NCBI GenBank assembly: GCA_963205455.1
Contig: CAUJJL010000023.1
Location: forward strand, 1 to 64,000
Direction of reading: 5' to 3'
From: Verrucomicrobiota bacterium
Lineage (GTDB): Bacteria; Verrucomicrobiota; Verrucomicrobiia; Opitutales; Opitutaceae
DNA length: 64,000 nt
Part shown: positions 18,046 to 28,051 of the stretch, piece by piece
Numbering within the stretch: the first letter of the stretch is position 1
Layout: every line of letters begins with the position of its first letter
Notes under the pieces: generated by a model
Told to the model about the DNA's origin: nothing
The model's input: only the letters and a program-made list of their open reading frames with translations
The model's database searches: none
Made by a program: the position numbers and the translations under genes

Positions 18046-19497
18046 ATGATCACCGACTCGCCCCGGGAACACCTGTGTCAACTGACACGCCGCCACTTCT
18101 TCAGTCGCTGCTCGGTCGGCCTGGGCGGCATCGCGCTGGCATCGCTCCTCGGTCGCTCCTCCCTGTCCGCCGCCACGCCTGCCAGCCAGTCGGGATCAAC
18201 AACCCGGCCACCCCACTTCAAGCCGCGTGCAAAAAACGTCATCTACCTTTTCATGGCGGGCGGCCCCAGCCAGCTCGAACTCTTCGACTACAAGCCGAGG
18301 CTGGTCGAGCTCAACAACCAGCCGATTCCCGCCTCCTTCCTTGAAGGCAAACGTTTCGCCTTCATGGACAGCAGCCATTCGACCAATCTGCTGGGAACGC
18401 GCCGGACCTTCAATCGACACGGCAACAGCGGCGCATGGGTGTCCGATCTCTTTCCCCACACTGCCGGCATCGTTGACGACATCACGCTGCTCAAATCCTG
18501 CCAGGCCACGCTGTTCAACCATGCCCCGGCAAAGCTGTTCATGAACACGGGCTCGGGACAGTTCGGCCGACCGAGCATGGGCGCCTGGGTGAACTACGGA
18601 CTCGGGAGCGAGGCCCGGGATCTGCCGGGTTTTGTAGTCCTGCAATCGGGTCCCCGGGGACCGCGCGGCGGCCCCGTCAACTGGGGCTCCGGCTTTCTCC
18701 CGACAAATTTCCAAGGCGTGCCGCTGCGCTCGGGAGCGGAGCCTATCCTCGATCTCACCAACCCGGCCGGCGTAACGTCCGAAAAGCAGCGCCAGACCAT
18801 CGATGCCATCCGCGATCTCAATCTGCGCCGCGCCGTTGCCACGGGGGATCCGGAAATCCACACACGCATCGCGGCCTATGAGATGGCATTCGCGATGCAA
18901 TCGAGCGCGCCCGAACTCATCGATCTATCCAAGGAGTCCGACGCCACCCTCCGCCTCTACGGAGCCGACCGCACCACGCCGTCCTTCGCGCGCAATTGCC
19001 TGCTCGCCCGCCGACTCGTCGAACGAGGCACGCGTTTTGTCCAGTTGTACCACACAAACTGGGACAGCCATGGCGGCCCCGGCGAAAATCTGCAGGGCGA
19101 CTTTGAAAAGATCTGCCGCGAGGTGGACCAGGGACAGGCCGCGCTTGTCAAGGACCTCAAGGCGCACGGTCTGCTCGACGATACCCTCGTGATCTGGGGA
19201 GGCGAATTCGGCCGCACGCCCATGGGCGAGACACGCGACACCACCGGACGCAACCACCACATCGACGCCTTCACGATGTGGTTCGCCGGCGGAGGCGCGA
19301 AGGCTGGCGAAGTGATCGGGGAAACCGACGAGCTTGGATTCAATGCGATCGAGGACAAAGCACACGTGCACGACATCCACGCCACGATCCTTCATCTCCT
19401 CGGCATTGATCACACAAAGCTGACCTTCCGCTTCCAGGGGCGCGACTACCGCCTGACCGATGTCCACGGAAACGTGATCTCAAAACTTCTGGCCTGA
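18046..19497 (+). CDS. Tat-exported DUF1501 protein
   Basis: This 483-residue protein is the usual partner of DUF1553 proteins. The ATG at 18046 is chosen because it places a twin-arginine signal at the N-terminus (LTRRHFFSRCSVGLGGIALASLL); the longer frame from 17959 would overlap the upstream gene and hide it. The fold is sulfatase/alkaline-phosphatase-like: KNVIYLFMAGGPSQLELFDYKP near the start, and VIWGGEFGRTPMGE and HDIHATILHLLGIDHTKL further on. It is exported folded, probably to the periplasm. The last 18 bases overlap the convergent GH106-like gene. Confidence 0.88.
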   Translation: MITDSPREHLCQLTRRHFFSRCSVGLGGIALASLLGRSSLSAATPASQSGSTTRPPHFKPRAKNVIYLFMAGGPSQLELFDYKPRLVELNNQPIPASFLEGKRFAFMDSSHSTNLLGTRRTFNRHGNSGAWVSDLFPHTAGIVDDITLLKSCQATLFNHAPAKLFMNTGSGQFGRPSMGAWVNYGLGSEARDLPGFVVLQSGPRGPRGGPVNWGSGFLPTNFQGVPLRSGAEPILDLTNPAGVTSEKQRQTIDAIRDLNLRRAVATGDPEIHTRIAAYEMAFAMQSSAPELIDLSKESDATLRLYGADRTTPSFARNCLLARRLVERGTRFVQLYHTNWDSHGGPGENLQGDFEKICREVDQGQAALVKDLKAHGLLDDTLVIWGGEFGRTPMGETRDTTGRNHHIDAFTMWFAGGGAKAGEVIGETDELGFNAIEDKAHVHDIHATILHLLGIDHTKLTFRFQGRDYRLTDVHGNVISKLLA

Positions 19498-22467
19498 GGA
19501 AGCGTTTCCGCGATCCGCCGCCTGCAGGGTGACGGGACCGAGCAGCCCGGAATCGAGCAGCGGCGAGGTTTTCGTGAAAAGATTCATTGAGGCCCACGTG
19601 AAACGCTCCGACTCCGGCAGCGAGAGGTCTCCGATCAGCCGGTTCGGCCAGAGATTCGCGACCTCGATTTCCAGTTCGTTCATTCCGCTGCGCAGGCCGT
19701 CCGTTACGTCCACACGCCAGGGCGCACACCAGACCACTCCGAGATCGCGCCCATTCAGCCGGACCCGGGCGATATTTTTCACCACACCGAGATCGAGCCA
19801 CAGGCGGCTGTGTGATTTTTCGCCGACACCGGGTTTGAAATCAAACTGCTTCCGGTAAACCGCGATGCCGGAATAGTGACGGATGCCGGTTTCCGCACGC
19901 TGTATCCAGTTTTCAAGCACAGGGAACTCGACTGCGGCAGGGCCACCCCACTTGGGATCAAACGCGACCGACCAGGGTCCATGCAATTCCCGGACAGGAT
20001 GTGTTCCCGCAAAATTCACCGCGGAAGTTTCGCCAGCGGGTTCTCCGGAAGCATGGCGGAACACCACAAAAAACGCCTGCTCCGGCTCAAAGCGCATCGG
20101 AATCGTCGTGCGCCCTTTCTCCGTTCTGAATTCCCGAAGCAAGCGACGTTCCCCCGTGACGGGATCCCATAGTTCCGGCTGGAATCCCTCGACCCGGAAG
20201 ACGCAGTTCGCCTCAACGACACGCGCCTCGCGATTCGACACAAAATACAGTTCACCGGAAGTCATCCGCCGATGCGTGTAACGCACGGGCCCGTCCGATT
20301 CGAAGTCCGGCGTGATGCCCATTTTCGCCAGCGCACGAGCGGCGACACCGTAGTTGCCATATTGCTCCGTCGCTGACTGCGGCGCGGCATCCGCATCCCA
20401 GATCACGCGACCACGTCCGACCGCGTGCTCCTTGACCGTGCGTCCGTCGCAGGGACCCCACAACCCGTCCGCCAGTCGACGCACGTCCTCATCGCACGCG
20501 GGATATCCTTCCAGGCTCGGAGAATAGTGCGGACGCGGCCCGATGACCGTCGCTCCCTCGCGGACCAGTGCGTCCACCTTGCGCAAAAGCCAGGGTGTCA
20601 TCGTTGCCCGATACGGCAGCTCAAGCAACGCATAGCTCATGCCGTCAGGAAGGCGCAGTCGACCATCCTTGACAGTCACACTCTCAAGCAGCGTCTCGGG
20701 TGCACACCCGTCGAAATTGTGGCCAAGGCGATCCGGCCGATTTCCGCTGGTCGCCGACGGCGGCGGACAAAACACCTGGGGCGCGCCCTCTCCCGCAAGG
20801 TAAAGAATGTCCGCGACCGGTAATCCCTGCCTCAGCATCTGCTGGCAACGCGAGAAGTACTCATGGCAGGCGCCCGCCATCGGCCACCAGGTCTGCGTGC
20901 GCTCCCAGTGCACACCGTATTTCCACATCATCATTCCCGGCCGACGATCAAGCCACGGCTGATGCGTGTAGCGATGGATGTAGAAGCGATTGATGCCCGC
21001 GCAGAATGCCCAGTCACCCAATCCCTTTATCGAGCCAGGATACCCGCGCCAGTCCTCTCCCGGATCCGAAGTGAACGCCTCCGCGCCAATGATCCGCCTG
21101 CCGTTCGTATGCCCTATGGAGACGGCCTCGATGACACTGTAGTCGGTGTTGAAGTTCGGACAGTGCCACCAGAATTCACCCATGGGAACATCCGCCGCGG
21201 CTCCGAGGGTGAGATCCGCATTCGGGTTCATGTCATACGGCTCGATCGAGAATTGCAGCCCATGCTCCCGACCCAGCTCCTTGAGTCGAAGGATGTGATG
21301 GGCGACAACCAGCTCCTGCGCCGTCTGCCGCAGGTCCCACAGGAAACGCTCGGTTTTCTCGCGATTCTCAACGATGCGACCCGTCAGCGCCGGCAGCCAG
21401 TGCCACAGGTCATAGCCACGTCGCTGCCTGAACTCGGCTGCAAACCCGGGCGACCAGTTCTGTGCGCTCATTTCCCAACTGTCGAAATGCAGCATCGTCA
21501 CACCGCTTTCCTGCCGCGACTCCGGACCGCGGCCTTTCAGAAAGGGACCAGGAAAATGCGCGAATTGGTTGTCGGCTGCCGCGACTGAAAACTTGTCGCT
21601 CTCGAAACCCAATCCGCTCGCAGGCGCCGGCCTTGTGGTCTGCCCGGTGGTGACGCGCCCAAATCGCTGGATCGTCCAGTCCCCGGGCGGCACCGTCCAG
21701 TTGAGGTGTCCGTCCGCGCCGAGGTGTGATGTGAGATCCACAATCGCCGTCGGCTGGACAGTTTCATCTGCAGGCACCTCCGGAAAATGGGCGGGCATGG
21801 GAAGAAAGGGCTTTACTCCAGGCACCGACGAAAATGGCGCACGACGGTAGAGCGCTTTTTCATCCACATCCTCAAGGCGCAGATTTTCACGCGGCGTGGG
21901 AAACGCGATGACCCTGACATCGCGATAGAAATCCTTCCACTCCTGCATCAGCTCCGGCGTCATCGTCTTGGGACCAAAAAACGGGGGCCTCGGCTGCGGA
22001 AGCGGAAGTTCCCCCTGAAACTGCTGCGGCCCTTTCACAGCCAGCTCGCTCGCGACCAGATGCTGCATGGATTGGTCCGGTGAAATCCAGGGCCCGCCGC
22101 TGCCGCACCAGCCCGGCCCGGCGTTCAAGCCGATCTCCAGACCGAGGCGATGCGCCTCGTTCTCCGCATGCACGAACAACTCCTGCCATGCCGGGCTCAT
22201 GAACCCGACCGGTCCGCGCGGCAGGCCGAGATTCACCTCGATCACCATCAACCCACCAATGCCGGCCTTCTGCATGGCCTCGAAGTCAGCCGTGATGCCT
22301 TCGCGGGTCAGCGTTCCATCCATGATGATCCAATAGACCCAGGGACGTGCGGAGGCGGGCGGACGAAGGAAATCATTCTCCAGTCGCGACACCGGTGCCG
22401 GTCTCGCAGCTCCAGCCGCGACCGCACCGGAAATAAGGAGAATGAAAAACAAAACAGCTTGTTTCAT
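19480..22467 (-). CDS. GH106-like alpha-L-rhamnosidase family glycoside hydrolase
   Basis: This 995-residue exported hydrolase has a signal peptide (AVLFFILLISGAVAAGAA). The N-terminal pattern F-PP-ARPWVYWIIMDG, GITADFEAMQKAGIGG and LNAGPGWCGSGGPW is that of GH106 alpha-L-rhamnosidases (PF17132). A C-terminal jelly-roll galactose-binding-like domain is suggested by HYSGIAVYRKQF and LWLDLGVVKNIARVRLNGRDLGVVWCAPW. It would release rhamnose from plant or algal polysaccharides. It is divergent from an AraA-like isomerase gene with 276 bases between starts, suggesting co-control, and its 3' end overlaps the DUF1501 gene. Exact substrate not provable here. Confidence 0.83.
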   Translation of the reverse strand: MKQAVLFFILLISGAVAAGAARPAPVSRLENDFLRPPASARPWVYWIIMDGTLTREGITADFEAMQKAGIGGLMVIEVNLGLPRGPVGFMSPAWQELFVHAENEAHRLGLEIGLNAGPGWCGSGGPWISPDQSMQHLVASELAVKGPQQFQGELPLPQPRPPFFGPKTMTPELMQEWKDFYRDVRVIAFPTPRENLRLEDVDEKALYRRAPFSSVPGVKPFLPMPAHFPEVPADETVQPTAIVDLTSHLGADGHLNWTVPPGDWTIQRFGRVTTGQTTRPAPASGLGFESDKFSVAAADNQFAHFPGPFLKGRGPESRQESGVTMLHFDSWEMSAQNWSPGFAAEFRQRRGYDLWHWLPALTGRIVENREKTERFLWDLRQTAQELVVAHHILRLKELGREHGLQFSIEPYDMNPNADLTLGAAADVPMGEFWWHCPNFNTDYSVIEAVSIGHTNGRRIIGAEAFTSDPGEDWRGYPGSIKGLGDWAFCAGINRFYIHRYTHQPWLDRRPGMMMWKYGVHWERTQTWWPMAGACHEYFSRCQQMLRQGLPVADILYLAGEGAPQVFCPPPSATSGNRPDRLGHNFDGCAPETLLESVTVKDGRLRLPDGMSYALLELPYRATMTPWLLRKVDALVREGATVIGPRPHYSPSLEGYPACDEDVRRLADGLWGPCDGRTVKEHAVGRGRVIWDADAAPQSATEQYGNYGVAARALAKMGITPDFESDGPVRYTHRRMTSGELYFVSNREARVVEANCVFRVEGFQPELWDPVTGERRLLREFRTEKGRTTIPMRFEPEQAFFVVFRHASGEPAGETSAVNFAGTHPVRELHGPWSVAFDPKWGGPAAVEFPVLENWIQRAETGIRHYSGIAVYRKQFDFKPGVGEKSHSRLWLDLGVVKNIARVRLNGRDLGVVWCAPWRVDVTDGLRSGMNELEIEVANLWPNRLIGDLSLPESERFTWASMNLFTKTSPLLDSGLLGPVTLQAADRGNASSGQKF

Positions 22468-22743
22468 GGAGAATTTGGGTTCTCACGCACGGAACGGACG
22501 ACCCGCGGCGCGCTCGGGGAACCTCTAAGCTCTCCGCATTCGTCGCACAAGAACTACCGGCATGACTGCGGCAAAAATGGACATGGAACTCCGAAAAACT
22601 CAGAAGCCGACCGACCGCGCTGCGGAATTCATCGGATTGGGCATGATCCGTTCAATGCCATGGGTCCACACACGTTCGTATCATTCAGCGCGCACCAAGA
22701 TTTGAATTACCTTTCCGCGGCCAGGACATCAACATGCCCTTCA

Positions 22744-24174
22744 ATGAATCCCTCCCCTCTTCGCGTCGGTTTGTTCGGCATCGGGCTGCAGGAATACTGG
22801 CCGCAGTTTGTCGGCCTTCGCGACCGGCTCGAAGGCTATGTCAAGATCGTGGCGGGCAAACTCGCCCGCCCCGGTGTGGAGGTCGTCAATCTCGGTCTGG
22901 TCGACAACCTCGACCGCGCGGTCGAGGCCGGCCGCGCGCTGCGCCAGCGCGAGGTCGATCTGATCTTTTTGTACATCACGACCTACGCGCTCTCAGCGAC
23001 CGTCCTGCCGGTCGTGCAGCGAGCCAAAGTTCCGGTCGTCATCCTCAGCCTGCAGCCGGAAGCGGCCATCGACTACGCGGCCTTCAATGCCTTGCGCGAC
23101 CGCACAACAATGACCGGCGAATGGCTTGCCCATTGCGCCATCTGTTCCGCACCCGAACTCGCGAACGTTTTCAAACGCGCGGGCATCCGCTTTCATCAGG
23201 TCACCGGATGTCTCGAGAACGATCCCACCTGCTGGCGCGAAGTCGATGCCTGGATCGAGGCAGGCCGTGTCAGCGCGGGCATGGCGGCGAACCGGCTCGG
23301 CCTGATGGGACACTACTACGGCGGTATGCTCGACATCTACAGCGATGTGACACTCCAGTCCGCCACGTTCGGCACGCAGGTCTTGATGCTGGAGGTCGAC
23401 GAGTTGTCCGCGCTGCGGAGGCAGGCATCCGTGTCCGACATCCATGCACGCATGGCAGAGTTTCACCAGGCTTTCGACGTCCAGTCGGACTGCGCAGTCA
23501 CGGAGCTGACTGAGGCGGCGCGGACGTCTGTCGCGTTGGACCACCTGATCGAAATGCACCGGCTGGGTTCCCTGGCCTACTACTACAAAGGAACCGGCAT
23601 CCCGGAAAACGAGGACACCCTCGCCTCGATCATCCTGGGCACCTCCCTCCTCACGAGCCGCGGCATCCCTGTCGCCGGGGAATACGAGGTCAAGAACGTG
23701 CAGGCGATGAAGATCCTGGATCTCTTCGGCGCGGGCGGCTCCTTCACCGAATACTACGCCATGGATTTCAACGAGGATGTCGTGCTCATGGGACACGATG
23801 GCCCAGGTCACCTTGCAATTGCACAGGGCAAGACCAAGGTCCGCCCGTTGAAAGTCTACCACGGCAAGGTTGGGCGCGGCGTATCGGTTGAGATGGCGGT
23901 GAAACACGGTCCCGTGACCCTCCTGTCGGTCATCGAAGCCGCCAATGGAAGGCTGGCCCTGCTTTGCGCCGAGGCGGAATCCGTGCCGGGTCCCATCCTC
24001 GAAATCGGCAATACCAACAGCCGTTACCGTTTTGCCTGCGGCGCGCGGGAATTTGTGAATCGCTGGAATTCCTTCGGTCCCGCCCATCATTGCGCGGTGG
24101 GAGTGGGCATGCTCGCCGACCGCATTTCCAAGCTCGGAGCGCTGCTCAACCTCGACGTGCACCGCGTCTGCTGA
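22744..24174 (+). CDS. L-arabinose isomerase-like sugar isomerase
   Basis: This 476-residue cytoplasmic protein follows the AraA/FucI isomerase fold that converts aldoses to ketoses with a metal ion. The start at 22744 gives MNPSPLRVGLFGIGLQEYW; the frame is open further upstream but without protein character. The four metal ligands of AraA can be placed: Glu in GEYEVKNVQAMKIL, Glu in GGSFTEYYAMDF, His in LMGHDGPGH and His in GPAHHCAVG. Sequence between them is far from E. coli AraA, so the substrate may be arabinose, rhamnose or another deoxy-sugar. Proximity to a GH106-like gene suggests sugars released by that enzyme. Confidence 0.78.
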   Translation: MNPSPLRVGLFGIGLQEYWPQFVGLRDRLEGYVKIVAGKLARPGVEVVNLGLVDNLDRAVEAGRALRQREVDLIFLYITTYALSATVLPVVQRAKVPVVILSLQPEAAIDYAAFNALRDRTTMTGEWLAHCAICSAPELANVFKRAGIRFHQVTGCLENDPTCWREVDAWIEAGRVSAGMAANRLGLMGHYYGGMLDIYSDVTLQSATFGTQVLMLEVDELSALRRQASVSDIHARMAEFHQAFDVQSDCAVTELTEAARTSVALDHLIEMHRLGSLAYYYKGTGIPENEDTLASIILGTSLLTSRGIPVAGEYEVKNVQAMKILDLFGAGGSFTEYYAMDFNEDVVLMGHDGPGHLAIAQGKTKVRPLKVYHGKVGRGVSVEMAVKHGPVTLLSVIEAANGRLALLCAEAESVPGPILEIGNTNSRYRFACGAREFVNRWNSFGPAHHCAVGVGMLADRISKLGALLNLDVHRVC

Positions 24175-24614
24175 GGGTGCGCCTCGCACTTAGCCGGATT
24201 ACCCCAGGTGCGCTCCCACTGCCCGCGGAACAGCCTGCGGTACCACTACAGCTTGTGGTAGCCTACCCGCCTGAGCACCACAGGTTGTAAAAAATTCCGA
24301 TTTCGGGCAATACTTCGCTTGACGCCGATTCAATGAAGGCGTGTGATCCGCGCCGCTCCTTTTGGACCCGCGCGGAGGGTCTGTCCAAGCTCACTCAACG
24401 CCCGATATCGATCTCATTTCGTCCTCTTTCCGGACACCTGTGTTCATCAAACCCGCCATGCATTTTCCCGTCCGGAAACCCTTTTCCTGAAACTGACAGC
24501 CGTTCTCCCCAAAATCCCCTTCTACCCTCCCTGAGACCGATTTCTCCGATCGCGCTCACTTGAGTCATCTCCACCTGCCTCCACCACCCTCATTCTCCCG
24601 CCGCCACCGTCCGC
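24175..24614. other. Long leader region upstream of the ribonucleotide reductase gene
   Basis: These 440 bases contain a tandem NrdR-type operator (24243-24290). The stretch from there to the nrdA ATG would make a 5' leader of up to 300 bases. Apart from short GC pairings (for example around 24348-24376) I see no riboswitch or RNA motif that I can name, and no convincing small gene. Confidence 0.45.
24243..24290 (+). promoter_or_regulatory. Tandem NrdR boxes upstream of nrdA
   Basis: Box 1 is CCACTACAGCTTGTGG (24243-24258) and box 2 is GCACCACAGGTTGTAA (24275-24290). Against the known NrdR consensus aCaCwAtATaTwGtgt, box 1 keeps the CAC-A, A and TGTG core positions and is near-palindromic; box 2 is weaker. 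The start-to-start distance is exactly 32 bases, about three DNA turns, which is the usual spacing of NrdR box pairs. The repressor NrdR would bind here in response to dATP/ATP levels. No nrdR gene is in the window. Confidence 0.7.
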
Positions 24615-27600
24615 ATGAACTCCACTCTCTCCAGCGATCTCGCCCTCAAACGCACTGTACACACGCCTGTCGAACAAAAGCCGCATTTTGCCTGGCGGGA
24701 TGTCCTGTCCGGCGAATCGCTTGTCGTTCCCCAGGTCGTTCTCATCTGCCCGCACGGAGAGGAGCGTTTCGACGCCAATGAAGTGGCCGACACGCTGGGC
24801 AAGTCGCTGACCAATGTCCTTCTGGCCCGGGGCGAGAAAGACATCTTCACTGCGGCAAACCGCGCCTGGGTCGTGAGCGTCGTCCGCGAGTTGCTGGGCA
24901 CCCTCGCCTTGGAGTCCCGACGCCAGTCGCCGCTCAAGCTCACCCTCAACGGCCTGTACGAACTGATTGAAAAAACGCTCGTCGACAACAACGCCTACGA
25001 TGTTGCGAAGAGCCTGCTCCTGAATCGCAGCCGTAAACTCGCCATCGACCGCTCCTCTGCCGCGCAGAGTTCCATCCGCGTCATCCGCCGCAATCACCAG
25101 GTCGTTCCCTTCGTCGCCCAGAAGATCGAAATCGCGATCCGCAAATCCTTCCTCTCACTGCAACGCGATTCCGCGCCCGCGGTTGCAATCACGCAGGCCG
25201 TTTCCGACCGCATCCAGGCGTCGAAGCAGACGTTTGTCCACATCGAGGACATCCAGGACATCGTCCAGGAGGAATTGATGAAGTCGGGTCACTACAAGGT
25301 GGCCGAGGCCTACATCCTCTATCGCGCCGAACGCGCCTCCTCACGCACGGAAACCCCGTCCACCGAAGTCGGCGGCCAGACACCTCCCGCCGCACCGCCG
25401 GCGCCGGGACAGGAAACCATGGTGGTCGTCAAGCGCCCCAACGGCGAAACCCTCTTCTGGGACGGCGTTGACCTGCGCAAACGTATTGAGTTCGCGCGCA
25501 TCGGACTCGATCTCTGCCTGACGAATGAACAGATCGAGGCCGAGCTCCGGCGCTCGGTGTTCGACCAGATTTCCCAGCGCGACCTCGATGCAACCATCAT
25601 CCTCAACTCAAAGACGCTGATCGAGCGCGACGCCGATTTTGCCCGCTTTGCGGGGCGGATCCAACTCTCCTACATTTACGAGGAGGTTCTCGGCTGGGAC
25701 ATCGTGCGCGACGGCATCGGCTCGCTCCGCGCCTTTCACCAGCGCGCCTTCAGGAAATACGTCGAGCACGGTGTCGCCATCAAGCGTCTCAATCCGCGCC
25801 TGCTCGACTACGATCTGAACCGTCTCTCCCTCGCACTCGACCCTTCGGCCGACCTCGAGTTCGATTTTCTAGGCATCCAGACCATCTACGACCGCTACCT
25901 GATCATCGACAAGACGAAGAAGCCTTCACGCCGAATCGAGACGCCCCAGTTTTTCTGGATGCGCGTCGCCATGGGTCTCTTCCTCGATGAGCCGCAGGAC
26001 CGCGAATCGCTCGTCACCGGACTCTACGATCTCTACAAGAGCCGCCGCTTCTGCAGCTCCACGCCCACGCTCTTCAATTCGGGCACACTGCACTCCCAGC
26101 TCTCGTCCTGCTATCTCTACTACGTCGACGATTCGCTCGAGGGCATCATGTACCGCGGCATCGCCGAGAACGCGCAGCTCTCCAAGTGGGCAGGCGGTCT
26201 CGGCGGCTCGTGGACAGCGGTGCGCGGGACCGGCGCCTACATCGGCGGAACCAATGGCGAGTCCCAGGGCGTGATCCCTTTCCTCAAGCTGCACAACGAC
26301 CAGTTGGTCGCCGTCAACCAGGGCGGGAAACGCAAGGGCTCCGGCTGCGCCTACCTCGAGTCATGGCACAACGACATTTTTGAGTTTCTCGAACTGCGCA
26401 AGAACACGGGCGATGACCGCCGCCGCACCCACGACATGAACACGGCAAACTGGGTGCCGGACCTCTTCATGAAGCGCATGGAGGCCCGCGGCACCTGGAC
26501 GCTCTTCCGCTCCAACGAGGTGAAGGACCTGCACGAGCTGTACGGGAAAAAATTTGAGGACGCCTACCTCCGTTACGAGCAACTCGCCGAGGAGGGGAAG
26601 ATCTTCGGACAGAAGATCGAGGCCCTCGAACTGTGGAAAAAAATGCTCTCGATGCTTTTCGAGACAGGCCACCCGTGGATCACCTTCAAGGATGCCTGCA
26701 ATGTCCGGTCGCCACAGGACCACGTGGGCGTGATCCACTCGTCGAATCTCTGCACCGAAATCACGCTGAACACCTCCAACGAGGAAACCGCCGTGTGCAA
26801 TCTCGGCTCCGTCATCCTCGACACCCACCTTCTACCCGACGGCTCGATCGATCATGACAAGCTGCGCGAAACCATCCGCCTCGCGGTGCGTGCGCTCGAC
26901 AATGTCATCGACATCAATTTCTACCCGACCAAGGCGGCCGAAACCTCCAACCGACGTCATCGCCCGATCGGCCTCGGCATGATGGGCCTCGCCCACGCCC
27001 TGTACCTTCGCGGCCAGGCCTTCGCCTCACAGGAAGCCGTCGAATTCAATGACGAAGCCATGGAGGCCGTCGCTTTCCACGCCTACGAAGCCTCGTCCGA
27101 CCTCGCCGCCGAGCGCGGACGCTACTCCTCCTACGCGGGCTCGAAGTGGGACCGCGGCATTCTCCCCCAGGACACCGTCGACCTCCTGGAGCAGGAGCGC
27201 GGCGTGCCCGTCGACGTTCCCCGCGGCGGCAAACTCGACTGGACTCCCTTGCGGGAAAAAATCGCGCGGCAGGGAATGCGCAACAGCAACGTGCTCGCCA
27301 TCGCGCCCACCGCCACCATTTCGAACATCACCGCGACCTCGCCCTGCATCGAGCCGACGTACAAGAATCTCTTCGTCAAATCGAACCTGTCGGGAGAATT
27401 CATCGTGCTGAATCCCTTCCTCGTGAAGGACCTCAAGTCACGCGGACTCTGGAACCAGGAGATGATCGACAACCTCAAGTATTTCGACGGCGAGTTGGGC
27501 GACATCGAGGCCATCCCGGAGGACCTCAAAGCGAAGTACCTGACGGCCTTCGGGATTGATCCGCGCTGGGTCATCGACGCCGCAGCCCGTCGCCAGAAGT

Positions 27601-27938
27601 GGATCGACCAGGCGCAGAGCGTGAACCTCTGGCTCGGCACGCCCGACCTGAAGACCTTGAGCCACATGTACCGCCACGCCTGGCACACCGGCCTCAAGAC
27701 AACGTACTATCTCCGCTCACTCAGCGCGTCCAACATCGAGAAAGCCACTGTCGCGACGAAAAAGGAGGTGCGCATCGGATCTGGCCCAACTTCTCCAGCT
27801 GAAGTGCTGCCCACCACCGGTGAAGCCCCGTCCGACGCAGCCTCCGATAAGAAAAAGCGCGAGTACACCGCAGAGGAAAAAACCGCCTGCAGCCTCGAAG
27901 CCATGCGCAACGGCGGCGAGTGCGAAGCCTGCCAGTAG
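24615..27938 (+). CDS. nrdA: Class I ribonucleoside-diphosphate reductase, large subunit
   Basis: This 1107-residue subunit reduces ribonucleoside diphosphates to deoxy forms. Two ATP-cone domains stand in tandem (about residues 34-150 and 155-238, the second ending in HYKVAEAYILYRAER), joined by a Pro-rich linker to the catalytic barrel. Catalytic residues are visible: C499 in LSSCYLYY, N711, C713 and E715 in SNLCTEI, C728 in AVCNLGSV, the radical-transfer tyrosines in TTYYLRS, and the C-terminal redox pair CEAC (C1103, C1106). Tandem cones allow overall activity control by dATP. It is preceded by NrdR boxes. The small subunit gene nrdB is not adjacent and not in the window, so it must lie elsewhere. 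Confidence 0.96.
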   Translation: MNSTLSSDLALKRTVHTPVEQKPHFAWRDVLSGESLVVPQVVLICPHGEERFDANEVADTLGKSLTNVLLARGEKDIFTAANRAWVVSVVRELLGTLALESRRQSPLKLTLNGLYELIEKTLVDNNAYDVAKSLLLNRSRKLAIDRSSAAQSSIRVIRRNHQVVPFVAQKIEIAIRKSFLSLQRDSAPAVAITQAVSDRIQASKQTFVHIEDIQDIVQEELMKSGHYKVAEAYILYRAERASSRTETPSTEVGGQTPPAAPPAPGQETMVVVKRPNGETLFWDGVDLRKRIEFARIGLDLCLTNEQIEAELRRSVFDQISQRDLDATIILNSKTLIERDADFARFAGRIQLSYIYEEVLGWDIVRDGIGSLRAFHQRAFRKYVEHGVAIKRLNPRLLDYDLNRLSLALDPSADLEFDFLGIQTIYDRYLIIDKTKKPSRRIETPQFFWMRVAMGLFLDEPQDRESLVTGLYDLYKSRRFCSSTPTLFNSGTLHSQLSSCYLYYVDDSLEGIMYRGIAENAQLSKWAGGLGGSWTAVRGTGAYIGGTNGESQGVIPFLKLHNDQLVAVNQGGKRKGSGCAYLESWHNDIFEFLELRKNTGDDRRRTHDMNTANWVPDLFMKRMEARGTWTLFRSNEVKDLHELYGKKFEDAYLRYEQLAEEGKIFGQKIEALELWKKMLSMLFETGHPWITFKDACNVRSPQDHVGVIHSSNLCTEITLNTSNEETAVCNLGSVILDTHLLPDGSIDHDKLRETIRLAVRALDNVIDINFYPTKAAETSNRRHRPIGLGMMGLAHALYLRGQAFASQEAVEFNDEAMEAVAFHAYEASSDLAAERGRYSSYAGSKWDRGILPQDTVDLLEQERGVPVDVPRGGKLDWTPLREKIARQGMRNSNVLAIAPTATISNITATSPCIEPTYKNLFVKSNLSGEFIVLNPFLVKDLKSRGLWNQEMIDNLKYFDGELGDIEAIPEDLKAKYLTAFGIDPRWVIDAAARRQKWIDQAQSVNLWLGTPDLKTLSHMYRHAWHTGLKTTYYLRSLSASNIEKATVATKKEVRIGSGPTSPAEVLPTTGEAPSDAASDKKKREYTAEEKTACSLEAMRNGGECEACQ

Positions 27939-28004
27939 GACAAAATAGCCAGGTCAATTCTCCCCGGGAACAGGCATCGTCGTGCCCAACGTTGGATCGA
28001 ACCA

Positions 28005-28027
28005 GGAGGGGCGCGCTTCGTCGTGCC
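28005..28027 (+). repeat. 23-bp repeat, left copy flanking a toxin-antitoxin pair
   Basis: The sequence starts GGAGGGGCGCGCTTCGTCG. Its reverse complement is found at 28739-28761 with 20 of 23 bases identical. The two copies face each other on either side of the small toxin-antitoxin pair. A partial direct relative (TCGTCGTGCCC) occurs at 27977-27987. The whole stretch 27939-28244 is non-coding, and looks like a patch of dispersed repeat sequence. Confidence 0.6.
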
Positions 28028-28051
28028 CTGCCCGGGATCCGAAAGAGTGGC

